Assembly: GCA_963930645.1 (NCBI GenBank)
Contig: OZ005653.1
Location: 209,583,496-209,647,495 of the forward strand
Origin: Salticus scenicus
Lineage: Eukaryota; Arthropoda; Arachnida; Araneae; Salticidae
Length of the DNA stretch: 64,000 bases
Direction of reading: 5' to 3'
The translations under genes and the position numbers were made by a program. Under the pieces are notes generated by a model. It worked only from the letters and a program-made list of their open reading frames with translations, was not told where the DNA came from and did not search any database. Shown in pieces: positions 1 to 11,799 of the stretch; the first letter of the stretch is position 1, and each line of letters begins with the position of its first letter.

Positions 1-2433
1 TAAAAATATATTTCCAACACATTTTTCTTCACACTTATTGTGTTGAATACCGGATTCAGAGTATAATGTACAAAAATAGTTTTTCATTTGAATATTTTCT
101 ATATCATTCTTTGTTTGAAATTTAATTACATCATAATTGAGTTTAAAAAAAAAAAAAAAGTCACGTTTAAACCCAAATGGTATATTTTAACGCATTTGGA
201 GTAACTAGATTCGGAGTTCAGAGTAAAAACAAACTTACTATTATTTTACGTTTCAAAATCCTTTTGTTAAGAGAGTTTGATTCAATTTTTTAAATAGAAG
301 TTTGGAATTTTAAAGAAATATAGCTTTTTTTTTTTTTTTTTTTTTTTTTTCTTTACAACAATAAAATTTGGTTTTTGTAATGAATTTTGAACAATAAATT
401 TTTAATTTTTCGTACCTATTTACTTAGAAAATATTTATTACATATTTTCTAATGTCTACTTCAACTAAAGTTATTTTGTAAGTTTTGGTTTTTTATCACA
501 GTACAAGTAACAAAATCAAGTATATGAACTTATTTTAGCTGAACTTTTATAAATTGAATTGATGCCAAATGGTGTATCTAATTCTTTTTATATATAAATA
601 AATGTATTTTTTAATTATTCACATGTGATTTAATTAAATATCCATGGTGCACTTTAAATAATTACCGTTTAAGTCTACATTTCCATTACCAAGTTCGATA
701 TAATGTGGAAGAATTTTGGCATTTGAGAAGAGACGTGTGTCATATATTGCCATAAAACAAATGAAACGACATATTACATCATGTCGCATACTTTTTTTTT
801 TTTTCATATTTAGCCAATATTTTATCTGTAAATTAACGAAACAAATGAGTCATATCCGTATATAGCACTTTCAGCGTTAGCCGTTTTTCGGTATATCTGT
901 TTAATGATTTATAAAATTAATACTATGCACAGTACAAATATGAAAATTTAATATTATATACTACACATATCTATTAATCTTATTTTCTCCAAAAAAGCAA
1001 CATGTCTTTCAAAACTTAGCCACACAAGCCTTTTATTTTGACTATGCATGACAGAAAAAGACGGGCTTAACGCTTAAAGTGCTAGAGCGAAACACACTAT
1101 AAGCAAGTATCAACAAGATTCGAAACCTATCGAAACTTAGTAACAATGTTCTAAAATTTTATTAATTTGCAAAATAGTTTGAGAAATTATTATTGTTTTA
1201 TAATATCTTTTATCTCTGAACAACGTTGATGGTAAATAGATAAATAGTATCACTTATTAAAATTAATTACATTTGCAATTTTAATGTTGTTTATAAACAA
1301 CGGTACGTTTTATTTATCATTTAATATAATATAAGAAAAAATGAATCTATTGTCTTTAAATCACAGGCTTTTAATAAGTGTAAAAGAAATCCCTCTCCCT
1401 CCTTCTCTCTCTCTCTTTTTTTTCCCCATAAAAGCTCTTTAAAATTATACCATATTGTATTAAAAGAAATACTAGCATGCGTTTAAAATTAAAAGATTTA
1501 ATGGTACTTCGTTAGTTATAAGCACATCCGAACGGTATACATATCACACAATTATTTATGTCTATATTAAATTTATTACTAAATTATTTCATTGTCATCT
1601 TTTAAGACCTTTTTGTCTATTTATTTTTGTTTATTTGTTGTTTTTAATTTTTTGCTGCTTTATTGTTTTTCCTTTTATGTACACTTCAAATATTCAAAAT
1701 ATTACCATTGTTGGGATTTTGTTATTTAGGGATATAAGGGTGACAAATTCTTTCTTGTCTCTTCTACAGGTGTAAAAGAAAAGGGACTTTCGTATCATTT
1801 TCTTCTATTTCACTTGGCTTCAAGAAAGCTTTTATCTACATTAACTTGTCGAACGTGCCAAGTTCTTCAAATAGAACGAACAAAATAGTTTAAAAAGCTT
1901 CAGTGGGAGGAACATTAAAGAATATGATACTTGTCTTAAACGTTTCCCTTAATTCTTTTAAACTCACAATGGTAAAGTGAATGGTGATGTGATATCTCTT
2001 TTTTTCAAAACATTTTGGATAGAAAATTTTATAAAGGGGAACTGAAGGCCTTTAAAAAGATAATATTCCTTCTAATTTACAAGAAAAAGAAAATGGGAAC
2101 CAAATATATTGAAGGTATAAACTTTTATCGTTTATTATATTGCAATTGATTAGAATATAAAATATTAATTTTAATGTAGCATGCATATTTTTTTGAAGAA
2201 AGTTATAGGAGAATTTTCAAGAATTTAATTCTTTAATAAAAGCTATTTGATTTTTTTTTTTTTTTTTAAACATTAGTAATTTTTCTTTAGAATACTCTAG
2301 AATAAATTAAAATTTAGTTTCATGCATAAAGTAATATAGTAAATATTATGTACGAATAAGGATTTTTAATTTCTATAAATTGTACTTATATATTAACGCA
2401 AGTCTACATCTAAAATTTTGATTTTATAATTTT
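1..2433. other. AT-rich DNA without a recognisable gene
   Basis: I see no gene here. Both strands are broken by frequent stops. The stretch holds poly-T and poly-A tracts (near 145-159, 326-350, 790-804, 2250-2267), a short TC-rich run near 1395-1418 and otherwise unstructured AT-rich sequence. Confidence 0.7.
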
Positions 2434-2750
2434 GGCTGATCTGTATGTCTTTTGGTGTGCTGAAACCAAGTCTGAAGGCAGTTTTTCTCGATTTACGTAT
2501 AAATTTTTGTCAGTGCAGGGCGATTACTGACACATTTTCTTCCATAATCCTTCCATCAATATAATTATATGGTAACTTTCATAATATTATTCCATATTTA
2601 ATTATAATTAATCATGGAAACATACTAGAAACTATCGAAAATGAAGAAAATGTGTCAGTAGACACCCTGTCTTGACAAAAATCAATGCATGATAAAGAAA
2701 AATTGAATTTATTTTCGGTTTCAGCACACCAAAGCACATATATATCAGCT
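2434..2750. repeat. Foldback with about 108-bp imperfect inverted arms
   Basis: Left arm about 2434-2543, right arm about 2643-2750, spacer about 100 bp. The outer part pairs GGTGTGCTGAAACC (left) with GGTTTCAGCACACC (right). The inner part pairs ACTGACACATTTTCTTC with GAAGAAAATGTGTCAGT. It ends a few bases before the gene-fragment repeat at 2757, so it may be part of that element or an older insertion next to it. Confidence 0.65.
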
Positions 2751-2756
2751 AAAATA

Positions 2757-3353
2757 ACACAGGTCTGCAGAATCGTACTTTTTTTTTTCACTTCATCGAG
2801 TGTCTCTAGTGTGTTTTCATACTCTAAATTCAGAAATGCTTGTCTTTTCTTCATATCACGTAAAGGTTTTTCACAAAGTAAAGCGAAAGATCGGAAAAAT
2901 TCATACAGGAACTGTAACAAATTCGAAACTATTTATAAATAAAATACATTAAAATAGGCTATCATTATCTTTTAAGTGTATTTCTTTACATAGAAAATTA
3001 TTTTAGAGCTTTTACTCATGCACAGCTGGATGGCCTTAAGGGGGGGGGGGGTTTCTATGCAGCATCCAATAACAATCTGCTAACATATCAACACTCTATC
3101 GTCCCTGATACCTCCTCTACAATTCTTTGATATCTTGATGAAATAGCTATCTTTGTTCTTCCCTCACATCACCCAGATTTTCAGGGAAATAACTTAGACT
3201 GGGGTTGAAAATTTTGAAATTTAAGTTAAAAAAATTCCCATTTTTTGTCGAAACTGTACGTGATGGAAATTTTTGAATAGATTTTCTTTAACCAGCATCA
3301 AAATATACACCAGAAAAATCACTTTGAAGAAAAAAATTTCATCGCAGATCTGT
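2757..3353 (-). mobile_element. Gene-fragment-carrying repeat, copy 1
   Basis: This roughly 600-bp unit has a clear second copy in the same orientation at 53329-53953. Both copies start with ACACAG-A/G-TCTGC and end with an inverted, imperfect version of it, so a terminal inverted repeat of about 12 bp is plausible. The copies share long near-identical blocks separated by indels and a G-rich stretch. On the minus strand both contain the broken coding segment described separately, followed by a second conserved reading frame with the peptide KKRQAFLN. The class is unknown; a non-autonomous DNA element that captured a gene fragment fits best. Confidence 0.6.
3053..3210 (-). pseudogene. Broken fragment of an unknown EEQG/FHQ-type protein, copy 1
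   Basis: The minus-strand translation contains YFPENLGDVREEQ, a stop, LFHQDIKEL, a TAG stop, RRYQGR, a stop, then SVDMLADCYWMLHR. From memory, phrases like 'ENLGD.SEEQGE.FHQDIKEME.RYQGRW' occur in uncharacterised proteins spread widely in arthropod genomes; I cannot name a function. Read against that pattern, the third stop replaces a Trp and the second a Glu. The copy at 53650-53920 has the same TAG after KEM/KEL, so the source was probably already dead when the repeat spread. This is a fragment and cannot encode a working protein. Confidence 0.6.
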
Positions 3354-3671
3354 ATTATCAAATCAAATTTTGCCAAAACTACTTTTGTAGACCTGCGTAA
3401 TTAAAAACAGACTTAAAAAAAAAAAAACCATGAGAAACATGTTTTAAGAACGTTCCTTTATATTAGAGCAGAGACCTATTTCTCTCATACAAAATAAACA
3501 AAACGAAAAAGTTTTTCTTTTTTACCCTTTAGTATCAAGTTAAAATAAACAATTTGAAACTGGTTATAAAAAGAAAAGTTTATGCAATTATTTTTTATTT
3601 GAAATTAAATTCTGTTTAAAACAGAATTTTAATAAGTGTTTATTTATTTATTCTTTTGTAATTTATCTTTC

Positions 3672-3830
3672 TTCTTATTTATTTATTTATTTATTTATTT
3701 TTATCCGAAGTTAAATTCTGTTTAAAACAGTTTTTTATTTATTTATTATTTATTTTATTTTATTTTATTTATTTATTCTTTATTTTTATTTTATTTTATT
3801 TTATTTTATTTTATTTGCTTTTAGTTTGCA
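3672..3830. repeat. TTTA/TTTTA microsatellite-rich stretch
   Basis: Runs of ATTT and ATTTT units on both sides of a short phrase (AATTCTGTTTAAAACAG) that also occurs about 100 bp upstream. The phrase contains CTGTTTAAAACAG, a 13-base near-palindrome. Confidence 0.8.
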
Positions 3831-4143
3831 ATTTATTTTTCTTCCTTTTAATTGTATTTCGTTTTAAAAATAAAATATTGATAATTTTTTAAAAAAAAGT
3901 AAAATTGTTTTGAAAAATTAACATTGAGACATGTACAACAATATATTTGGAAACAAAATGAAGATGTTTATATTGAAAAGATATATGGCGTCACAATCAT
4001 CACAAGGGAAAGAAAATTTTTATTCATTGTGCAAAAAAAAAAGCTTATTTAAAATGAAAAGATGTAAGTACCACCACTTGACGATTTTTTTCTTGGCTAC
4101 CGTTAAAAACCGCCAAATTAAGATCAAAACATTAAATTAAATT

Positions 4144-4148
<5 letters not shown>

Positions 4149-4177
<29 letters not shown>
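4149..4177. repeat. (AG)n microsatellite
   Basis: Uninterrupted GA dinucleotide run of about 29 bp, followed at 4196-4224 by AAT/AATA units. Confidence 0.9.
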
Positions 4178-4181
<4 letters not shown>

Positions 4182-5766
4182 TAGTTAAAATGATTATAAT
4201 AATAATAAATAATAATAATAATAAATTAGACATTCTAACTTCTAAACTTTCATTAAATTATTTATTTTAATTTATAATTGTTGCCAAGAAAATTAAACTT
4301 TAAATTTTACATCTACTTTTTAAGATAGCACGCGATCGTGTTTTATATAAAAATCAAATCATTAAATTCATATTTTTATTTATTTTTATTTCATATGATT
4401 GCACGCGCACTATTTATTTCCTAATTCGAAATTATTAAAAAAAACTTTTTCGATATCTCTTGTAACAATACTGATTATTATTAATTTTCTTTTCTTTTTC
4501 TTTCAAAAAAAAAAAAAAAAAAAAAAAAGATTTTGATGAAATTCTGGCAAAAGCAGAATTTAGTTTAGGACGGAGGACTATTAGTTTATTTTTCTTCCCA
4601 ATAAAACATCGCTTTCAAATTATTCAATTATATTTTCGATAAATTTTAGATTTCGATAAATGTCCAACTATCGAAAAATGATTTCGACAAATGTCCAACT
4701 ATCGAAAACGACAACGCATAAATCCCAGATTGAGACTAATAGGCCTTCAGTCCTAAAAAAAAATCATAAATAAAATTAAATAACCTTAAGCAGAAGCTAT
4801 TTTGTGCATGAAATATTATTGTTCAAAACGTACTTGATAATAAGAATTTATTATTCAGAGCTAAAAGTAATTCACATTGCAAAATATAATGTAATGCAGA
4901 GGAGAAATAGGCTTATCGTTCTGTTAAAGACAATATTTTAATTTATGAATTACGAGAGAAGAAAAATTGAAAAGGTTTCATCTTTAGATAGCATTATTCA
5001 TTTATTTTATTTTTTACTTCAATTACCCGACTACCGTACACAACAGAAATATTGTATTCGGTGAAAATTTTTGACATCGAGTTTTCACCTGATATACATG
5101 TTTTAAGGTATTTTGTGTCAAAAAAGTGGTTTGATCAGTGTATGTCTGTATGGAATCTTCTGACTATCATATCTCCAAAACGAAAAGAGACAGAATGAAC
5201 GAAACTTTATAATTAAGACAGGTCATGTGGATAATTTTACCAACTTTTGGAAGAAAACCAACAGTGGATCCGTAAGTAAAGTATCTCACAATTGACTTGA
5301 ACGATTTTTTTTTTTTTTCAAATTTGCTGTATAAATCCCTTTTTAGATGTAATTTAATATGTGCTAATTTGTTACTTCATGAAAATTGATAGGCATCTGT
5401 CAGTCAATCTTAGGTTTTGGATGTAGATTTTAAAAAAAAGGCTCTCCAGATTTTTATTCAAACTCGCCATATTAACTCTGTTATAGATGTTGTTTCGTAT
5501 TTAATTGTTGGTTTCCGGTGAACAGATAACTTTGCCAAGTTTTGGTGAAAATCGAAAGTGGGACGAAAAGTCGATATCTTAAAAACGGCTCCAACAAATT
5601 TATTCAAATTGCTATTTATATATATATATATCCTTTTGAATGCATTACTTGGTTACTATAGTAAAATTGGTAGGAGGTCTGGTCTTTACGACGTATGTAT
5701 TAATTTGTTACTACAAAAAAATTGTTAGGTATCTCACTGATTAAATAAATTTTTTGTCTTCTGACC

Positions 5767-5928
5767 CAGTGGCGGATCCAGAACTTGACTTTTGGGGGGG
5801 GCTAAGATTTTTCAAAGTGTTATTCTAGACCAATAAAAAATTTACAACTGCAATATTCAATAGTGAATGTCAGTGTTTTGGGGGGGGGGGGCTTCAGCCC
5901 CCTAGCCCACCCCTTAAATCCGCCACTG
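5767..5928. mobile_element. hAT-type miniature element (162 bp) with 8-bp target duplication
   Basis: The element begins CAGTGGCGGAT and ends ATCCGCCACTG, an 11-bp perfect terminal inverted repeat starting with CAG as in hAT elements. It is flanked on both sides by TTCTGACC (5759-5766 and 5929-5936), an exact 8-bp target-site duplication, which is diagnostic of hAT. There is no transposase; the inside holds G-runs near both ends (one of about 13 G) and AT-rich filler. The perfect target duplication suggests a fairly recent insertion. Confidence 0.92.
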
Positions 5929-5936
5929 TTCTGACC

Positions 5937-6109
5937 ACATCATCTCAAAAAAAAAAAAAAAAAAAAAAAAAAAGATAATAAATTTGTAGTAGTGGTTAAT
6001 GGAACTCGCGTGTTTGTTAAACACTGATTTTTTTTTTTTTTTTTTTTATTATTAATTAATTAATTTATTTATTTATTTATTTATTTTTCACCTTTATTTT
6101 TCTTTTTGT

Positions 6110-6147
<38 letters not shown>

Positions 6148-9100
6148 AATCGTTTAATAAAAAAAAAAAAAAAAATACGACCCGTACTCTAAAACGGAAA
6201 TAATTTCGATAGTTTATTTCAATAAATATTTATTCACTTATTCATTTTCTATACACGCATTTGCTGTTGAATTTGTTATTGAATTCGTTTTTGTATAACA
6301 TTCAAATATATGTGTGTGCATAGTTTTTAGATCAAATTCTGATAATTTAGCGATAAGAAATTCTAAAAAGTAGGAAATGATGGAAAGATAAAAATAAATT
6401 ACAAATTACATACAAAAACATAAATATACTCACCTAAAAGACTAGCTAATTCCGTGACGTCGGAAATACATGTACTCGGTGATTTGACATAGATTTACTT
6501 GCATAATAGAAAATTTAGCGCACGTAATATATGCGTAAAAAATTACTAATCAGCATACATCACGCATTGCAGTTCCCTTAGGTTAAGGAACATCAACAAT
6601 GCCAAGGATGCTGTTTATTGAAACATTATGAATATAATTTGTAGATACGCCTAATGCTTTTGAAACTACCTCAAAGCAACGGAATTGGGTCTTCAACTTT
6701 GTTTTCGGCACGCATGTACCGATTTTGATTTTAAAAGCTGTAACTTCAATAGGTTCTATTTACAGAATTTGTTACAAAGAGGTAATATATATTTGTTTAA
6801 GTTAGCAGAAATTTTTTTCACTGCACTTAAATAAATATTAATAAATCATTAACTTCCCTTCGTTGTTTAATTTTATAATACTCAAAAATAACTTTTTTAA
6901 CCTTTGATGTATTATACCAGTTTATTATTATTATTATTATTATTATTATTTAATCACAGTGATATATTTTAAATTATTGACATAAGTCTTGTACTTTTAA
7001 TTACAAAGATTTTTCTAATGATATGCAGTTACTTTTTATGCCAGATATTTTATAAGGGTCCGTATATTTAAAAGCATAGAATAAAATATATTTTACGGTG
7101 ACCCTGAATATAAATATTTCCAATCTAATGACAAAAGCAACTAGAGTAATTTTTAATAAAACATAAAGAAATTCAAATTTGTCCTTTTTTTTTTCTTTTG
7201 CAGACAGCAAATTTTTTTGTCGCGGACCGCCATTTTTCAAACTCAAATTTAAAGCAGATATATATATATATATATATATATATACTGCTTATTAGCTTTC
7301 CACACTCCAAGGGAAAAAAAATTACAACTACTAACCTAGTATGTACATAAAGAAAAATGTTCAAAAACTAAAATCTGTTTTATTTTTATATGGCCCTTCA
7401 GCATTATAAGACAATAACTAAAACATCGTAAGACATTTATTTCAACAATAAAATAGCAATTATATCGCCTTAACACGATTAACAGTTATTTATAACGTAA
7501 TACCTTGTACATTTTACCCAGAGGTGGGTATAATATATTTATTCAGAGATAAAGTACAATTAAAATCTTATAAGCAAAACCTTAAAATTAATATAAAGAA
7601 GGCATGTGAAAAAAAGAAAGAAAGAAACGTATAACAAATTGACATTTTGAAAACATGAACTAATGAGTTATAAGCGAATTAACCTTTTAATTAATTTTCA
7701 TTGTGTATTATTTGTAACTCATAATAAACTTAATTTACTCCAATTAAAGACCATATAAGATTGTCTGATGGGGATATGACATCTGCAAAGTTCAATGGCA
7801 GGCAGGAGACATGATAATGCCTGCAGCTAATAACGATTTCTCGTAGAAAATAACGAACAATTAGATTAAAGTGATATGTTTACCAACACTTTGCAACGTC
7901 ATTGTTTGTTTTTCTGTTCTTCAGTAACTGTAAATATTTTTTGCTAGATATTTTTTTTTTTTTCTGTATAGAAAGCAAACGTAAAATCAGATACGTTATA
8001 CTGAGCTTCGCTGTATACTATGAAGTTTAAATTACAAATGAAATGTTTTTGGCATTCCACTGCAAATCTGAATTCGAAATTTCAAATGTGACGCTATGAT
8101 TTCATTGCAAGTTAAGAATTAAAAACTATTAATGTGATATTCTTATATTCTTGGGACATTATTGATATGAAAGTTATGAAGTCAAATTACAAATACTATG
8201 CTGTTATATCACAGAATATCATAAATACGACTAACAATTTTGTGACGAACGTACAAGTTCACCGTGACGTGGCATTTTAAACTAAAATATAAGTATTATA
8301 AATATATAATTCATTACTTTAAATTGTATTGTTATTTATATTTTTTAAGTTGAAAATATTTATTTTATTCCAAGTAAAATATTCATTTAATTAGTTATTT
8401 AAATATTGATATTATATTTGTTTAATCAAACCAGAATTTTTTAACCTTCAAAGGAAGAATGTTACATATCTTATAATATATGAAATTCTTTATTGATATA
8501 TAATTTGACCTTATAACTATGCGTAACTGCGTTGAAAAATGATAACGCAAATAAACAAAAATAAAGCAACGTTACAAATGGAGGTGAAATTTAAAAATAA
8601 TCATATGAAAATAAGAAATTTAGGAAATAAATAAGAAATTTCTCAAAAGATAATAATTTATATATTTATTTATTATTTGTAAAGCACGTTTGTTTGGTTC
8701 TTCTTATTATTTTTACTGAGATGTCACTCAAATTAATAGCGATATTTTTTATTTTTAATCCATTCGTATTATCAAAAACGTCTTAATTTGAATCCCATTT
8801 ACAATAATTTTCCCTTGATAACGATATTTCAAAGGCATAGTATTTAAAAATTATTGTCCAATTTACGTTTATTTAATCTTCATTTGATTTGCCTTTCTGA
8901 TTGTTACGTTTGATTTTTTTCCTTGTTATGCATAATTTTCAGCTCTTTCATATATATGTGTGTGTGTGTACAATTCAAATCTCAAAAGACAAATTAAATT
9001 TTATTTTCTGTAAGTTAAAATAGTAGAGTACAAAGACCCAGTGTAAACAATCTGTTAAAGAAGCAGGATTACAAATATCAAAACCAATTAAAAATATATA

Positions 9101-9783
9101 CGCAATTTGTACAAAATTATACAAAAACTCCTTCTCATAACTTATAGTTTTTTGAATGACTAATGTAAAAATAATTGTGAACGAGATTATACTAGAAACT
9201 CTTAATGCATCTATTCTAAAAACCTAACTGTTATTTTAAAATAATAATAATATTTCAAAATATTTTTTTTTCCATAATTTTAAATATTCATAATTATAAT
9301 AACAATCCAGATTTTGCTTTATATATATATATACGATGGAATTAATTACACATCGATATGCAAATTTCTTAACTAAGATCTGACTTGATTCGTATATAAG
9401 CGTTTAAATTCTCAAACAGACATTACATAAGACTTCAAGGTACATAATTTAAAAATACAAGTTTTATTTATTTATTTATTTATTTATTTTTAATGGAAAG
9501 GTAACGTCAAGTTTCCACGTATTTAATGGAATTTGAAGACCTAAAGCTGATAAGGAAAATGTGTTTAGACGGGAAAATGATAATTCGATAGAAAACAAAT
9601 TTGGTGCAGAATCAGGGTTGTTTTATAAAGATCGAAGACTCATCATCCATCTGACTGCTTGCAGAACTTGTCCATAAATTTTGATAGAAAAGTTTTGGTA
9701 TCAATATTTACGCGTGTTCTAAATAATTGGCATTACGCAAAATATCTTAAAATGAACAAAAAGGAGGCAATAACCGATATATT

Positions 9784-9821
<38 letters not shown>

Positions 9822-9840
9822 CTCAGAACTGACGTTTAAA
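5937..9840. other. AT-rich DNA without a recognisable gene
   Basis: No gene seen. Simple repeats include (ATT)n at 6926-6950, (TA)n at 7258-7284, TTTA units near 9464-9488 and a 30-bp poly-A tract at 9789-9818. The short open frames here run through the homopolymers and show no family resemblance. Confidence 0.7.
6110..6144. repeat. (TG)n microsatellite
   Basis: TG dinucleotide run with a slightly irregular start, followed after 20 bp by a poly-A tract. Poly-A (5947-5972) and poly-T (6029-6047) tracts lie just upstream. Confidence 0.9.
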
Positions 9841-10065
9841 AATAATAAGTACAAAACTTTAAATAAACACCATAAAATGCAAGAACTCACAACAATTGTT
9901 CTCGCAACAACTGCTTCGAGTGCTGCAAACAAGCGTTGACCTCTTTGTTTGCAGTACTCGTGTCTACTTTGTTCGCCTGACGAAGGGTTGTGTTTTCTTT
10001 CGACCTGAAACAATTGCTGGGAGTTCTTGCATTTTGTGGTGTTTATTCAAAGTTCTGTACTTATT
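9841..10065. repeat. Foldback with 57-bp arms, possibly Penelope-derived
   Basis: The left arm (about 9841-9898) and right arm (about 10007-10065) are inverted copies differing at about five positions. Shared phrases are AATAAACACCA, AAATGCAAGAACTC and CAATTG. Inside lies a second hairpin with 16-bp arms (CGAGTGCTGCAAACAA against TTGTTTGCAGTACTCG, one mismatch). The strand between the hairpins carries a hammerhead-like core (separate entry), which is why a Penelope-like origin is suggested. Confidence 0.7.
9970..10025 (+). ncRNA. Hammerhead-ribozyme-like core, degenerate
   Basis: CTGACGA (9977-9983) fits the invariant C-U-G-A-N-G-A box. It is followed by an imperfect helix II (AGG against CCT plus partial pairing) and GAAAC (10007-10011). 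The next bases, ACAATTGC, are close to the palindrome ACAATTGT expected for a very short helix III, but the last U is a C, which should hurt cleavage. Bases before CTGACGA pair partly with those after the predicted site (G-C, mismatch, G-C, A-U, G-U). The other arm carries the uncorrupted ACAATTGT. Penelope-like elements are known to carry small type I hammerheads; this is a candidate by pattern only. Confidence 0.35.
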
Positions 10066-11763
10066 AATAACCGATATACATGAAATGATAGAAAGGGAAA
10101 TTGTTCTAAAGTAGATTAAGAACAAAACATAATATATATATATCAGGTGTTTTAAAAGCAGATACAGTAAATCAAGCGTTTTGAAGGTGGATCTTTGATG
10201 TTCTGGAGAGCATTTTCAGCTAACTGAGAAACGATATCAGTGTCTGGATCTACTACTATGAACATCAACGGAACTTCCACAAATTTTAAATTTACAGTGC
10301 TTAGTATATTGTTCTCTTTTAGGAAGTAACTTTTTTTTCCCCCTAACAAGATAGAGATTTTTTTATCCTACTTTTAGAACAACAAAAATTGATTTGTACA
10401 AATAAACATCAATATTTTAATTCAGCTAACTTATTCCAAAGACCTAAAATTAAAAAATTTTGAATTTATGTAAATAGAAAAGTAAGAGATGTGGAAGAAA
10501 GTTTAGTTCCTTAGTTCATTTAGAACTTGAGAATAACACTGATGCAGTATTGGATATTACTGCAAATGAATGTTTAAATAAACTTGTGACAACTATGACA
10601 AACAGATTCCATAGATTCTAATGAATATGTTACTTTGTAAAGACACCCCACAAAATATTAATTCAATGAAAACTATGAAACTATGAAAAATGATGAAAAA
10701 TTGAATTGTCTTCATAACTCAAAGCGTGTGAAAAAATTATATTTTTTACTATATAGTTGCGTTTTCGAATAGATTTAAATGTTTGTTTTATAGCGTATGT
10801 AATATACGTTTAAATATTTTAAAATAAAATTAAAATACAGTATTTTTCTATGTGCGTGTTTTCAGTTATCTTAAGAAATCAAAATTGAATATTTTTTACC
10901 TAGTATGCGTATCAAATACTCAGAAATTAAATAAAAATAAAATAAATTGAAAATGTACTTTTTGCGAGATTATATTCGAGTTTTGTACTTTTAGGGGAAA
11001 AAGTAACGTAGAACTTTTAAACTGAATTAGATTAATCGCTTCTGAGCAGAAATAAAAGTACTTAAAAGGTATTAGTTTTTCTTTATCAATATTTAGCGTT
11101 TTTTTTTTTTTTTTTCAAGCTACATAACAACAATAAATTACTCAAGATTGGTTGCAACTCATCATTTTATTGTTATTATTATTATTAGTTTTAAATTTGT
11201 AAAATGAATTTTATTACTTAAAATTAAATTATACTTTTTTTTCTTTTTTGACATTATTACTATTAAATTGTCCTTTCTCAATTTTTGCTTGTAATAGAAA
11301 CAATACATTTCATTTGTAAAGTAAATTAGTCAATTTAATATTTTAAATTATAAATGTTGACCTATTTCTTATAATGATATACATACAAATTACGAAAAAA
11401 AAAAGTCATGAACATCTGGCTTCTCCGCATCCCTATTGTGTGTGTGTGTTTCTTTGTTTCCCGATTTTCCCTATGCAAACGCAGTGATTGGGTCGCAAGC
11501 TAAGTTCAACTGCAAGCCCTCTCTGACTATTTTAAAACTTTATTTCAAATTTTTTACTGTCATCGACCAAAAGTTTCGTGTACAAGGATTTACAAAAGAA
11601 TGTAAATAGATTATGGCCGAATTCTCTCAGTGGTACTTTCTAACACCTTCAGACTTCACTGACTATTATGAAATTAACATATATTTTTTATATGCACAAA
11701 ACCCTTTTTAATATAGAATATGGTATGAAACACCTACACACTGTTAGGGAAAGTGTTGAAATA

Positions 11764-11799
<36 letters not shown>

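Larger units (their letters stand above)
3354..5758. other. AT-rich DNA with simple repeats and an old dispersed repeat
   Basis: No gene seen. It holds a TTTA/TTTTA-rich stretch (3640-3830), an (AG)n tract (4149-4177), a 23-bp poly-A (4506-4528) and, from about 5030 to 5700, sequence in the style of arthropod interspersed repeats (recurrent 'guess-like' phrases such as ATCTCCAAAACG and 'GGATAATTTTACCAACTTTTGG' in pieces). That last block has somewhat higher GC than its flanks, but I could not find a partner copy in the window. Confidence 0.5.
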
